From NCBI RefSeq assembly GCF_900496995.4, contig NC_044027.1, positions 16,082,743-16,146,742 of the forward strand: a stretch of 64,000 bases of DNA, in the 5' to 3' direction. A model generated the notes under the pieces. That model worked only from the letters and a program-made list of their open reading frames with translations. It was not told the origin of the DNA and made no database searches. Source of the stretch: Aquila chrysaetos chrysaetos (Eukaryota; Chordata; Aves; Accipitriformes; Accipitridae). Positions 12,401-28,459 of this stretch are shown in pieces. Every line of letters begins with the position of its first letter. Positions within the stretch are counted from its first letter, which is position 1. A program made the position numbers and the translations under genes.

Positions 12401-13415
12401 TCTTCAGTACAACAGCAGAACTGCAACTAAAAAATATTACCAAGGTACCTTACTGAAAGCTTTGCTATTGCTTTAGATTGAGGCACCCATGACAAGGCCC
12501 ACAGAGTTCTACAGATCATGGTTGCCTATGGAAATCTATGGAAACCTTGCTTCATTATTAGCAGCTAATAAGCCCCTTCTTGGGGAGTGTTGGAATTAAT
12601 ACTATTTGTGGACTACCCCTCTGTTTTAAAGGCAAGCCCCCTGCAGGTGTTTGCTGATGCTTGGAGGTTTCCAGATGAAAATCCTTAGAGAAACTTTTCT
12701 GCCTGTATTTAATTTAAATGATTTCTTTCTTGGAGGTGCTGGATACTTCTCTAAATCATTTTCTTTTCTGCTCCCTTTCCCTCTCTCAGACTGTGACAAG
12801 CAGCTGTTTGGTCCCCAAGGTGAAATAGTGAATCCTGTGCAATTGGTTGATCAAAGGCAAGAAGTAGTGTGTCGGACCTTCATCAATGTGGCTCCTCGGC
12901 ATCGCATAGCTATCCGTGCCCTATATATTGACCTGGGCAATGAGAGCAACCAAACGCATTTTAATTACATCCTGGTGAGTCAGGAGCCTGGAGGGGATGA
13001 TTTGGATGGGAATGGACTCATCTCATTAGACATTTCCATCCAGATGCAAAGTTCAATCACAAATTCTAGAGGGTTAGACTCTGATCTCTTATGTAAACAG
13101 ATGTGAATGAGCACTACTGATGTCTACTGTATTTCTTCTAACCTTTGTGTAGGGCAGCTTTTCCCCCTGAGTGACCAATTCGCAAGTCCCCAGTATTTTG
13201 TGGGTACTTCACTTGTAGGCTGCTATGATATAATGGTTTGGTCTTTCTTTACGCAGGTCCGTGATGTAAGCACCATGAAGACGATGGTGTTCCATGGGAA
13301 ACAACAATTCTTCTGGCAATCAACAGGAAGCCAAGCTGAAATTGAATTTCATGAAAATGTTAAGGATCACCGAGCCAGTTTCTGGGCTGAATATCGTGCT
13401 GTTGGGCCCAAATAA
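311..13415 (+). CDS. ADAMTS13: ADAMTS13, von Willebrand factor-cleaving protease (5'-partial, 20 exons in window)
   Basis: Secreted plasma metalloprotease whose known role is to cut ultralarge von Willebrand factor. The window holds the non-catalytic part; signal peptide, propeptide, protease and disintegrin-like exons lie before position 1. Exons join to one frame of about 1044 residues: TSP1-1, Cys-rich, spacer, further TSP1 repeats, CUB1 and CUB2. Joins: 311-462, 590-653, 1198-1324, 1548-1696, 3061-3181, 3754-3834, 4098-4279, 4723-4858, 6561-6690, 7350-7539, 7807-7886, 8140-8372, 8722-8851, 9472-9651, 10256-10460, 10965-11271, 11641-11787, 12268-12444, 12790-12974, 13257-13415. All phases match. 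Identity rests on colinear similarity to human ADAMTS13 ([43 protein letters not shown]). Oddities are the lack of a counterpart of human TSP1-3, a long linker before TSP1-5, and a non-GT donor after 9651. Confidence 0.95.
590..653 (+). CDS. ADAMTS13: ADAMTS13 exon: end of TSP1-1
   Basis: Short 64-base exon between tatttccag and gtagtgg. It completes TSP1-1 with [21 protein letters not shown]-type sequence, close to the human repeat. Confidence 0.93.
1198..1324 (+). CDS. ADAMTS13: ADAMTS13 exon: Cys-rich domain, part 1
   Basis: Opens with [14 protein letters not shown], matching the start of the human Cys-rich domain, and ends AKG at AAAG|gtaagg. Phase 0 in, phase 1 out. Confidence 0.9.
1548..1696 (+). 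CDS. ADAMTS13: ADAMTS13 exon: Cys-rich domain, part 2
   Basis: Codes [12 protein letters not shown], then [12 protein letters not shown] and SLCVMGSCR. The human protein has an Arg-Gly-Asp at the SREDS position; here Gly is Glu. Flanks are cctccag and gtaagt. Confidence 0.93.
1697..3060 (+). other. ADAMTS13 intron, no gene seen
   Basis: A 1.36-kb intron between the two Cys-rich exons. I see only short T runs (near 2166 and 2711) and no convincing exon on either strand. Confidence 0.7.
3061..3181 (+). CDS. ADAMTS13: ADAMTS13 exon: end of Cys-rich domain, start of spacer
   Basis: Codes [17 protein letters not shown], then [11 protein letters not shown], the ADAMTS family signature before the spacer. 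Donor is AAAG|gtgtgt, which is weak but in phase with the next exon. Confidence 0.93.
3754..3834 (+). CDS. ADAMTS13: ADAMTS13 exon: spacer domain, part 1
   Basis: Codes [17 protein letters not shown], then [10 protein letters not shown], colinear with the human spacer. Contains one N-glycosylation sequon (NST). Confidence 0.92.
4098..4279 (+). CDS. ADAMTS13: ADAMTS13 exon: spacer domain, part 2
   Basis: Codes [19 protein letters not shown], then the [10 protein letters not shown] and [12 protein letters not shown] segments. These align with the human spacer, whose exosite contacts the VWF A2 domain. One NVT sequon. Confidence 0.94.
4723..4858 (+). CDS. ADAMTS13: ADAMTS13 exon: end of spacer, start of TSP1-2
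   Basis: Codes [19 protein letters not shown], then [16 protein letters not shown], the first half of TSP1-2. Splits at GAAG|gtgagg, as in the human protein between CG.G and the rest of the repeat. Confidence 0.94.
4859..6560 (+). other. ADAMTS13 intron within TSP1-2, no gene seen
   Basis: AT-rich intron of 1.7 kb, the longest of the ADAMTS13 introns fully inside the window. No TSP1-like cysteine pattern and no recognisable repeat were seen. Confidence 0.7.
6561..6690 (+). CDS. ADAMTS13: ADAMTS13 exon: end of TSP1-2
   Basis: Codes [14 protein letters not shown], then CAMEPCLYR, completing TSP1-2. Ends AG|gttggt, two bases into an Arg codon. Confidence 0.92.
7350..7539 (+). CDS. ADAMTS13: ADAMTS13 exon: TSP1 repeat equivalent to human TSP1-4
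   Basis: Codes [18 protein letters not shown], then C-P-A-E-E-K-P and VCPLGWDK. The trailing PLGW aligns with the human PPGW that follows TSP1-4. It is joined directly to TSP1-2, so no TSP1-3 module lies between. Unlike human TSP1-4, the CxxxCG core is intact (CSAVCG). Confidence 0.9.
7807..7886 (+). CDS. ADAMTS13: ADAMTS13 exon: linker between TSP1-4 and TSP1-5 (first part)
   Basis: An 80-base exon between ctcgcag and gtaggg. Codes a Pro/Thr/Glu-rich linker ([15 protein letters not shown], then NTS sequon). It has no domain signature; support is the good splice sites and phases that match both neighbours (0 in, 2 out). Confidence 0.7.
8140..8372 (+). CDS. ADAMTS13: ADAMTS13 exon: long linker and start of TSP1-5
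   Basis: Ends with [18 protein letters not shown], clearly TSP1-5. Upstream, the same frame stays open back to tttcttcag at 8139 and joins in phase to the exon ending at 7886. This adds about 60 residues of unrecognised linker ([16 protein letters not shown] in its second half). A later acceptor near 8268 (ttctgag) could shorten the exon; the phase would then fit a direct join to 7539. Confidence 0.75.
8722..8851 (+). CDS. ADAMTS13: ADAMTS13 exon: end of TSP1-5
   Basis: Codes [17 protein letters not shown], then [11 protein letters not shown], completing TSP1-5. Flanks are tttctag and gtaaag. Confidence 0.92.
9472..9651 (+). CDS. ADAMTS13: ADAMTS13 exon: TSP1-6, followed by a non-GT donor
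   Basis: Codes [20 protein letters not shown] and ends [10 protein letters not shown], aligned with human TSP1-6. By homology and phase it should end at 9651 (CCAAG), but the next bases are atcaaa, not gt. A weak in-frame donor (gg|gtcaca) at 9670 would add six residues. Otherwise the frame reads into a TGA at 9707-9709. Confidence 0.88.
10256..10460 (+). CDS. ADAMTS13: ADAMTS13 exon: TSP1-7 and start of TSP1-8
   Basis: Codes [18 protein letters not shown], then [12 protein letters not shown] of TSP1-7 and the WSFSEWTE start of TSP1-8. Begins with a single G that needs two bases (AG or GG) from the previous exon. Donor GAG|gtattt. Confidence 0.93.
10801..10855 (+). repeat. MIR-like SINE fragment
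   Basis: The run around tgatgaaact...gaaaggccaagtgac resembles the MIR motif gaaactgaggc...gttaagtgac. Lies in the ADAMTS13 intron before TSP1-8. Assigned by eye only. Confidence 0.35.
10965..11271 (+). CDS. ADAMTS13: ADAMTS13 exon: TSP1-8 and linker to CUB1
   Basis: Codes [16 protein letters not shown], then [11 protein letters not shown], ending TSP1-8. A Thr/Ala/Pro-rich linker of about 50 residues then leads to CUB1, comparable to the human linker. Confidence 0.93.
11641..11787 (+). CDS. ADAMTS13: ADAMTS13 exon: CUB1, part 1
   Basis: Codes [16 protein letters not shown], then [13 protein letters not shown] and [10 protein letters not shown]. The last two segments are nearly identical to human CUB1. 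Confidence 0.95.
12268..12444 (+). CDS. ADAMTS13: ADAMTS13 exon: CUB1, part 2
   Basis: Codes [14 protein letters not shown], then [19 protein letters not shown]. The human RQRC cysteine is replaced by Val (KQRV). Flanks are attccag and gtacct. Confidence 0.94.
12790..12974 (+). CDS. ADAMTS13: ADAMTS13 exon: CUB2, part 1
   Basis: Codes [16 protein letters not shown], then [18 protein letters not shown], colinear with human CUB2. Donor CTG|gtgagt, phase 0. Confidence 0.95.
13257..13415 (+). CDS. ADAMTS13: ADAMTS13 terminal coding exon: CUB2, part 2, and stop
   Basis: Codes [20 protein letters not shown], then SQAEIEF, and ends AVGPK with TAA at 13413-13415. This is a little shorter than the human C-terminal tail. 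Confidence 0.95.
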   Translation, partial: VRDVSTMKTMVFHGKQQFFWQSTGSQAEIEFHENVKDHRASFWAEYRAVGPK

Positions 13416-13493
13416 AAGGGACGAGGGCCACTGCACTGAGAAGGGCTGTGGTCCAGTTAGTCACTGCTGCCTGTTCACTGCTCGAGGTCACAC

Positions 13494-13562
13494 GAGTCAT
13501 TTAATCTTTTTGCCACTGCTTTTCCCCATCTATTGAGTAAGAACAATAATATCTACTGACTC
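13494..13562 (-). repeat. MIR-like SINE fragment in the ADAMTS13 3' UTR
   Basis: Contains catttaatctttttgcc, then ttttccccatctattgag and aataatatctactga. It follows the order of the reverse-strand MIR motif (cttaacctctctg, cagtttccccatctgtaaa, aataatacctac). Confidence 0.45.
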
Positions 13563-13735
13563 CTTTGGGTTCTCAGTTAATAGTTATAAAGGTTATGCAA
13601 AAGGCATATAACTACCAAATATTTAGAAATAGTCCTCATGCAGATTTTCTGTCTGTGTTGATTGGTATTAATGCAGTTTACATGTCTGCAGTTAGTGACT
13701 TGGACACTTGAAGGCTCAGGGTCCTGCTTCTGTAG

Positions 13736-13805
13736 TACACTGTGACCTTTTAGGATAGTCATTTAATTTCTCAGTGGCTCAGTGTCCCATTATAAACCTC
13801 TGTAT
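13736..13805 (-). repeat. Second MIR-like fragment in the ADAMTS13 3' UTR
   Basis: Contains tagtcatttaatttctcag, then tggctcagtgtcccattat, again the reverse-strand MIR order. It is a separate, more degenerate copy than the one 180 bases upstream. Confidence 0.35.
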
Positions 13806-14581
13806 ACCACAAGTAGCTATGATTATGGTTTAGCCATTAAGTTCACTCTCCTGCAGTGTAAATGCCCCTTAAAACTGAGGCCCATTGAAATTCTGGAATG
13901 TTATAAAAAAGGTAAAGATGTGCATGAGGACGAACTGTTAGCCCAAGAAGACTGGAGACATGTGAGGGCAAGACAGTTTCTTTGCCCAGGAGGGTAGTGC
14001 AACACTAGAACAGGTCACTCAGAAAGCTTGAATGTTTTCAGGAGTTGGCTATACCAAGGCACTGCTGACCTGGTCAAGCCCTGGTGACAGTTGGCTTTGT
14101 ATGGGAGGACTAAATGACATCCAGAGGTCCCCCCCCAGCCACCCTTTCTGTGGTTCTACTATTATATATCTGACAGTGATACCAGTTCTTTTCTATGGGA
14201 AAATAAAAGAATTCTGTCTCTTAATGACGGGTTTGTTGCTGAGACATACGTAGTCAGTTAAGAATAGTAGCTGTGCTACTAATCTGCTTGTATCTTCTTC
14301 TCACAGGAACTGTGCAATGAGAGATTGTTGAGACTGCACGATACAAGTTGTAGCAGGAAGAGGTATTTTAGAGCAGTGACAAATATTCACTCAAGTTTGA
14401 TTTAAATACATATTTAGGTTGTTTTTATTTAATATCTTGAACATTTAATACCTTGAACATTGGACCATGCTTTAGTCCAAATCTGTCATCCTCCTCAAAA
14501 TCACAATATATTGCTTAAGGGGTCTTTTCTGCACCTGGAGCCTGGCTGGACACATCTGCCCTTGCTCTTCACGCTGGATGC

Positions 14582-14587
14582 AATAAA
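14582..14587 (+). promoter_or_regulatory. Candidate ADAMTS13 polyadenylation signal (AATAAA)
   Basis: Canonical hexamer about 1.17 kb after the stop codon. A TG/CT-rich stretch follows. An upstream hexamer at 14202 may also be used. Confidence 0.5.
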
Positions 14588-14610
14588 TGGTTCTGCCTGG
14601 GCAGTTTTAA

Positions 14611-15340
14611 CCATGCTTCTGCTTTCTTTCGGTTGAATTCTCTGACATCTTTTTACAACCGCAAAATCTTATTTTCTTCTGTCTTCTTATTAGTTGTTTT
14701 TTGCTGGTTAAGCCTGAAGTTTTTTGCTTGCCAGTCTCCAGATTTACGTTCCATTCCTGGAAGAGGTAGAAAGTAGATTCTTGAAGCGAGATCCTTGAGG
14801 AGCTGGATATATCAGCTATCCCACTGCAGTGCGTGGGTGATGCAGGCACTGGGCCTTCATTTCCTGTCTAACAGGAGATGTTAATGAAAAGACATCCTTT
14901 TCTTAATCCTTTTTTGTAACCATTTAGCAGATGGGATCTATCTTCCCACTGTGCTCTGGATCCCAAGTCTCACTGCTATTTATTGTTCCAGATCAACAAT
15001 GCAGAGTCCCTGGTCTGCGGAGATGGGCTCTGGTTACGGACTGTATGCTCCATGTTAATTTGCAAAAAATGCAGCTGTCTCTATAATTTAAGAGAATTAA
15101 GGCTGTTTCCCTGTACCATTTGGTTGGATACCAACAGGTTGCCAACTGGGACATCTCTGACGTGCAAAGTTCTACTTCTGCTCCCATTTTCTAGGGAGAC
15201 AACCTGATTCCATTCAGATTAAGGGAAGTGTTTCCCTCTTATATTGAGGGCAGAATTTTGTAACACTCTTAAATTCACGTTATGCAAAAAATTCGTGTTT
15301 CCCTTTCTTCCGAGCACGCACTGGCTGCCTGGATAACGGC
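14611..15340. other. Intergenic DNA between ADAMTS13 and CACFD1
   Basis: About 0.7 kb with no coding signal, moving from AT-rich to GC-rich sequence. The upstream end of the CACFD1 promoter may fall here. Confidence 0.6.
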
Positions 15341-22369
<7,029 letters not shown>

Positions 22370-24755
22370 AGCACGTGAGCTCGGGGTAACCTCTCCTGGA
22401 CACTGAGATGTTGGTGAAGATACAGAAATCCACTCTGCCCTTCCCTCTGCCCGCTCCCCTCCCTGTTACGCCATGATTTCCCTGGACACTGCAGCAACTG
22501 GAAATCTCAGGGGCTGGGGCGGGCTGTGCCCTCTTCTCACACCAGCAACACTCAGCGCGTTGGCCCCTCTCTCCTCCTCAACCCTCAACCAAATATCTCA
22601 CAGTCCCCCTATTTTTTAATTTTTTTCTTTTTTGCTGCAGAGGTGCTGGCTCTTTGAGTGCTGCTTTACAAGCCTGAATAGGTAGCCTTTCTTTGGAGTG
22701 ATGCCTGATAACGAGCTGAGGATGCAGTGCTCATTTGGGAACTGCTTTCGGGATGGGGTGAGGAAGGACAGAGCTGACGTGCCAGCTCCTCGCCTGCACT
22801 GGTCTCATGGGAGCCAGGGAGCTGCTGGCCTCATGCCTGGGGGTAACCTGCCATTGCACGTTACATGTTTTTAGTAACGCTCTCTGGTGTGGCCCTTCCC
22901 GGGGGTAATATACACTAATCCAGGGTTTAGCAATACATGGTGATGCTTAAGCTTGGTCTTCTTCCACTGAGTCTTTTTAATATGGGTCCAGTTAGGCCAG
23001 GCACTGAAGGCATCGCTGCATGGGAAAGGACTTCCAGCAAAAAACCCACATAAAGACAACAACCGTCTCTGCAGAGGAGCTGCCAGAGGTGCTGGGGCAG
23101 ATCCTGGCACCTACAAAGCACAGTCCCTGCTTCCTCTGGACACAGCTGCAGGCAGTTACTGCAATTTACTTGAATTATAAGAACTAATTACTTTGTCTTA
23201 ATAAGGGTACTTTTCTTAAGCTTCACTCTTTTACTGGGGAAGAAGGGAAGTGAGGTTTTCTTTACCTCAGCTGAAAAAGGGTACGATTGCTTGAGCCAAG
23301 TGGGGTTTTTTTGCTGGTGTAAGGGTTATTGATGTGCAACAGCATCCTTCTGTCATGAGCCTGGGACTCTGTTATCTCTCACTCCCTGCATCTGCTCCTG
23401 CTCCCATGACCCATCCCTCTACGCAAGGGACCCACTCTCTGCTTCTGTCTGGTACAGCCTTTCTCTTTGGGCTTGTGTTCTTTTTGCATCAGTCCTGGGC
23501 TGATTTTGTATGGGAAGGTGGCATATCCTTCCTTTGCAAACATAGAGAAGTCTGCACCATTTCAGTGTGGATAGCTGGGATGTCTTGCTTCTTTATTCCA
23601 GGCTCCATCAGTGGTTTTTGCATTATGTTTTCTGTTTGCTTTGTATCAAGCAGAACAAAACTGCTTGCTAAGTTCAGGTCCCCCTCTTCTCATTATGGTT
23701 TCTTCTGGGGGGGTTAATTTATTTGAATTTACATGATTGCTTTTTACTTTGATTAGGAAAAAGGGGAATAATTTATTTTTAGTTATTTAAGTATTTTGAT
23801 GGGACTCATTTTCTCTGGACATAGGAAACAGAGCACTTGTTTCTCCTGTCCTTCAAAGGACCGCCTCATTTCATCAGGGGGGCCTCTCTGAACCCAGGGA
23901 GAGCCCTGGCTGCTGTAACTGGGATACCGTAAAATCCTATTGCGCCCTTCAGAGTGTTTCTCATACTTTTGGAAAGTGTATTGTCCCTTGACCCCTTTGT
24001 TGTCTTCTGGGCCACTAGCTTGACAAAGTTGGTTTTCCCCCTTTTCTGGGAGAGAGAAGGGAGGAAAACTGGGCTGTAGCTGCTGGACTGGAGGTTTGTG
24101 CTCACTCAGCAGCCAGGGCAGGTAGCGGCTCCGTTCTTACTCTCCTGCCCTGGGAGCTGACCTCCCGCTGCCACCAACACTTTGTGGTCCCATTTGAATC
24201 ACTGGGATACCCGAGGGGTCGCACGGCGGTCTGAGAAACGCTGCTGGAGGCTGGGTGCTGCCTGTCAGAAGGGTCTGTCCGCCAGCAGCTCTGTGGCTTT
24301 TGAGCAGTGTCGTGTTGGAAACTATCTATGTAACACGTCCTTCCTCTAGGTACGGTGTGTATTCACGTTAGTTGAATGACACCGGAGCATCCCTGGCAGA
24401 GCCTGGGACGGAGCCGCTGCTGGAGGGGATGGCTGGGTACGGATGTAGTGTTTGCATTGCAGCGGGAGCAGAGCGGTCCCTGGAGATCGGGGGCCTAAGC
24501 TGCCAGCTAATATTAGCTGTTGTTTCTTCGGTGGAGTTCAGGGAGGTGTGAGGATTTGCACCGGTCAGGAACACGGCTTGGGTTTATTTACACGCGCGGG
24601 CCCTTGCAGCTGGATGCTGGGTAGCCGCTTTGTGCTAAGCCCCTTTCCCCCAGGCCTCCGAACAGTGATTGCTCTGACACCTGCTCGTCTGGGATGCAGA
24701 ACGGGCACCGCCAGCCCGGACGCAGCTTGTTTCAATAAAGGCTGTGCCATTTCGC
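22370..24755 (+). other. CACFD1: Probable CACFD1 3' UTR
   Basis: About 2.4 kb with no coding signal, ending near the AATAAA at 24734. Length is inferred from the first well-placed canonical hexamer. Confidence 0.5.
24734..24739 (+). promoter_or_regulatory. Candidate CACFD1 polyadenylation signal (AATAAA)
   Basis: Canonical hexamer in ttcaataaaggc. A (GT) run beginning about 85 bases later could serve as a downstream element. Confidence 0.5.
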
Positions 24756-24817
24756 AGCCCCCAGCGCTGGGCTGATCCCTGTTGCTGCATGCAATACGTG
24801 GGCCATTGGCCTTTCTC

Positions 24818-24839
24818 GTGTGTGTGTGTGTGTGCGTGC
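24818..24839. repeat. GT microsatellite
   Basis: Alternating tg dinucleotides, about nine units, ending gtgcgtgc. Confidence 0.85.
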
Positions 24840-25819
24840 AGGGACCCCAGCCTCCTGCGTGGGTCCCGCTGCCTGCAGTAATGGGGTGCTGCAGGAGGAA
24901 TACGCTGCAGCCTGTGGGGTACTTCGGTGGTAATTGCCTCTCTGCTTTTCGAGCCAGCGGTGTCCCTGCGCAGTCCCTTTACTGGGTGGTTCAAGTGCGG
25001 AGTCCTGCCCAGCAAACAGGACATCTGCTTTGATTTCAGGGGGGTTTGGGGAGTTAAGTAGTGTTTAGTAGAGGAATGTTGCAGACTGGTGCACGTAGCT
25101 ACGAGCATGTCTTTGGTAGTGACTGCTTTGCTCTGTGAGTAGTTCCACAGTAGCTTTAGTGACAGGAGGCGAAAGGCAAAGCAGAGGTGATAGAATAACG
25201 CTTGCAGGCTGATCTACGCCCACGGTGATGAACCACGGAACTGGCAGGACCCTCGCTGGCTTCATCTGGTTGTCCTGATGCCATAGCACAGCAGCAGTCC
25301 CTGGGGCTGTTGCAGGCGGGTGCTGCTCCAGGTCACCTTGGCAGCAAGGACAGAAGTCCCTTGGACACCAGCAGTGCTGTCATGCTGTGTTTTGCGGCAG
25401 TTGGGTCTGACACTGGGGCCAAGTCAGCGAACAATCTGAGCTTCACGCTTTTGTTGAAAATGGGCCTCAGGGACTCTTCTGTAAGAGCTGAGCTGGAGCC
25501 TTTGGCCCCAACGCTTAAAGACACCGGGTCTGTTCAGTGTCTGTGCCTGCTGCAACAGGAGGTATCTCAGATCCGTGCTCCGAGAGTGCTGACTCCTGCA
25601 GATGCGTGTCCGGAGTGGGAGCTCTTAGGAATTTCGTCTGTCTGTGATGCAGCTGAAACCAAGCCCGATGCTACCATCATTGCAGATGTGGCTTGGTGAC
25701 AGCACCCATGGCTTTTAAGAGTTGTAGTGACAGTTAGTAGATGGTCTCACCTCCGTGTGGGCAAGAGACTCTTTTTGTGGAGATAGAAAGGACCTTTAGA
25801 GTAGTAGCGTCACGGTAGT

Positions 25820-25945
25820 CAATATGCCCATTCACAGTGCATGGTGGTTATTAATTGTGTTTAGAGGCGCCATCAGGGTGCTTGGAGCTGTGTAAGGATA
25901 AATGAAGTTAAAAGCCCTGCTCTAGAGATTTTACAGGCTCAACCC
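25820..25945 (+). repeat. Possible ancient amniote repeat (CR1/L3-like)
   Basis: Contains ttattaattgtgtttagagg, then cgccatcagggtgcttggag, ctgtgtaaggata, and aaagccctgctctagagatt with ttacaggct. This parallels a common reptile/bird repeat (cctagaggccccaa, ggtgctgtacaaac, agtccctgccccaaagagcttacag). By-eye assignment. Confidence 0.4.
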
Positions 25946-27871
25946 AATCCCTGCTGATGGCATCCAGGCTGGATGGCTAATCCACGGGGTTTCCATGGAG
26001 GAGGTTCTGCTTGCCAGGTCTTGGAAAAGGCTCTTGGGAGACGATGGGACAGAAGTTTTGTTAAGTGAGAACTCAAGAGTGGGTGATGCATTGACTATAG
26101 TGAATTGTTGACACCAAGTGTGGAAAGACACCTGGGTACTGGCAGCACAGGTGCACTTAGCAATGGACTGTTACACCATTCACCATGTGAGCTGTGCACT
26201 TCTTACCCACGTGCATTTATACAGCGTGCAACTTTTCCATGTCCCATTCAGTCATGAAGTTGGCAGCACTTGTGCATATTAGCTCCGCTCTCCCCTGGGG
26301 CTGTCCATTGGGTGTGAAGAGAAGAGCAGAAGCTCACTTTCTGCTGCGTACCCAGACCTCGCTGCTCTGGGCAGGAGCTGATTTTGTAATACTAATTGAT
26401 TCTCTGTGTGTGCAGTGAATAAAAAGACCATTCTACCTCTGGAAAGAGCCACTGTGATTTCTCAGACTCTAAATGTTGTAGCAAAAACCCTCAGACTTTC
26501 TATATTGAAGGAGGTCACTCAGAAAATACTTCTCCAGTGAGGTGGACCTGAAGAGTCCAACCTCATTTCATATTCGGGCATTTCCTCCTGAGACTGAGCC
26601 CTGGGAAGTTCAATTCATCTTTGTCATTTTTTCCTTAGGAAAAAAAATCCACTGTCTTCAGGGAAGAGGTTCACTGAAGTGAAGATATCAAAACCTGGTC
26701 CATAGCCATGTGAGAAGGAGAACGCTCTAGCACAGGGCTGCCAGAGATCCTGATCTTCAGAAGGTCAGTGGAAACCAGAGGCTCTTGAGACCTCTCGTAA
26801 TCAGGCCATGCTTAGAAACAGTCCTATTCCAGCCAGGGCTGAACATCTTTCTGGAAATGGGTCTCAGCTGCAAAGGTTAGGTCTAATACTGAATTTTCTC
26901 TGTGGTTTTGATTTTGGCCCATCTCTCTTTCTCTGTCCCAGGCTGCTTTAAATTAATCCTCTGATAAAGCACATCTTCTCTTAGGTGATTTCTCTCATCT
27001 CCTGCTACAGGGGATCTAAATAGTAGCTAGCATATCTTGAGATCTGGGTCAAATATGCTATGTTATGCCATGCTTCCTTGTCCATAGCAGGCTGAACGTT
27101 CCAGGAATAGGAGGACACAAGCATCTCCACCAGACCTCGGGGTGCCAAGTGCATTTCAGGGGGTTAGACAAATACTTGGGCAAATCATCTCCCAGCTCAG
27201 CCTTTGTTGTTCTGCCCTTTTGGGAGGAGTTAGGTTGGATGGGATACTCAGCAAGGCCATTCTTTCCTCGCAGCCATAAACACACCCTGCAGCTGTGTTC
27301 AACCTAGGGTTAGGCTCTAAAATAATAAAAAACCAAGTCCTTAATCTTGCAGGACACACAGGAAAGGGGTAAGAGCAATTTGCTACTAACTATGCAGTTG
27401 AAATCTCAAAGTGATGGAGGTGGAGGCTCCACACAAAACTGTGATGGAGGTGCATCCACCTTCCTCTTTGTGGATGAGTAAAACCCTGTGGTGGGAAAGA
27501 CCCACCCCAGTACAAAGTATTGGCAGTACCCGCTGTGTCTTTCCTACAGTGAATCACTTGCACTACAGCTGAATGTTTGTCTGTTCCCGTTCTTTGTTTT
27601 GTCCTGGATTTTCTTTGTGAACTGTATTTGGTCTTGTTCATTAGGCTTCTAGTGTAATGTGTGTTTTTAGAGCAATAAAACATGGCAGCTTTTTATACAA
27701 AATACCTGGCTCTGCCTCTTTCACAGTCTCTAAGTACATGAGACTCATCTGGGATGCTGCAGGCTGCTGTGGTCCCCTTGTCACAGTCCTGGTCTGCCTC
27801 TCCCATCCCACCTGCCTGCAGCTCCCTTCTCTGCAAATCAAGGCAACATCTTGAAGTTGGAGGCAAAACTG

Positions 27872-27877
27872 TTTTAT
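27872..27877 (-). promoter_or_regulatory. Candidate SLC2A6 polyadenylation signal (minus strand)
   Basis: tttatt on the + strand is AATAAA on the minus strand, about 430 bases past the SLC2A6 stop. Another copy closer to the stop is at about 28018. Confidence 0.5.
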
Positions 27878-28303
27878 TCTTGCAACTACATGATGAACTT
27901 TTGCCAAAGTGGCTACAGCTGTTATCTCTGTTCCAGCCAAACCCTCGGGCTCTCAGGCTGCTTTGGTGGCTGCTGAGCGAAGGACGTGCATGGTCTCTTG
28001 TCCACAGCCACACCTTTTATTTTCCAGGCCAACTTTACCTCCAGCTTGGTGCTGGTTACCTGGTCCCATACCTTGGGTTGACATGTTGCCCAGAGAGCAA
28101 CAGATAGTGTTGAATGACGGGAAGAGAAGGTAAAGTTCCAGGTGGCAACTTCTACATCCAAAGCGAGACGATCATGGCCACCCTTTCCTCTCCCGTTGCC
28201 TTCGCAGAGAGCTCCAGCCTCCACCTCCAGCAGCACAACCATTTTCTTCGTTGCCCTCGAGCATCTGGACTGGTGGCCCGGTACGGCTGGCAGATGGCAG
28301 CTC

Positions 28304-28459
28304 CTACCTCATGAACGACCTCCGGCCAGTCCTGAAGAATGCCTCGATCTGCTCCAGGGACCTGCCTTTGGTTTCTGGAACACAGCAGCCTGTGAATAAG
28401 ACGTTTCCAGCACAGATGACAGCGAAGAATAGGAAGGGCACCTCGAGGCCGAAGGCTTC
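28304..28459 (-). CDS. SLC2A6: SLC2A6 exon 10 and stop
   Basis: Codes [18 protein letters not shown], then [19 protein letters not shown] and ends RRSFMR with TAG at 28306-28304. Confidence 0.97.
   Translation of the reverse strand, partial: EAFGLEVPFLFFAVICAGNVLFTGCCVPETKGRSLEQIEAFFRTGRRSFMR

Larger units (their letters stand above)
13416..14610 (+). other. ADAMTS13: Probable ADAMTS13 3' UTR
   Basis: AT-richer non-coding DNA after the stop. Possible AATAAA signals are at 14202-14207 and 14582-14587; the second is the likely 3' end. Two stretches inside resemble the reverse strand of a MIR-type SINE. Confidence 0.6.
24756..27850. other. Convergent intergenic region between CACFD1 and SLC2A6
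   Basis: About 3 kb with no coding signal. Two more + strand AATAAA hexamers occur (26417 and 27673), so a longer CACFD1 transcript or a separate non-coding RNA cannot be excluded. One ancient repeat remnant is listed separately. Confidence 0.6.
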
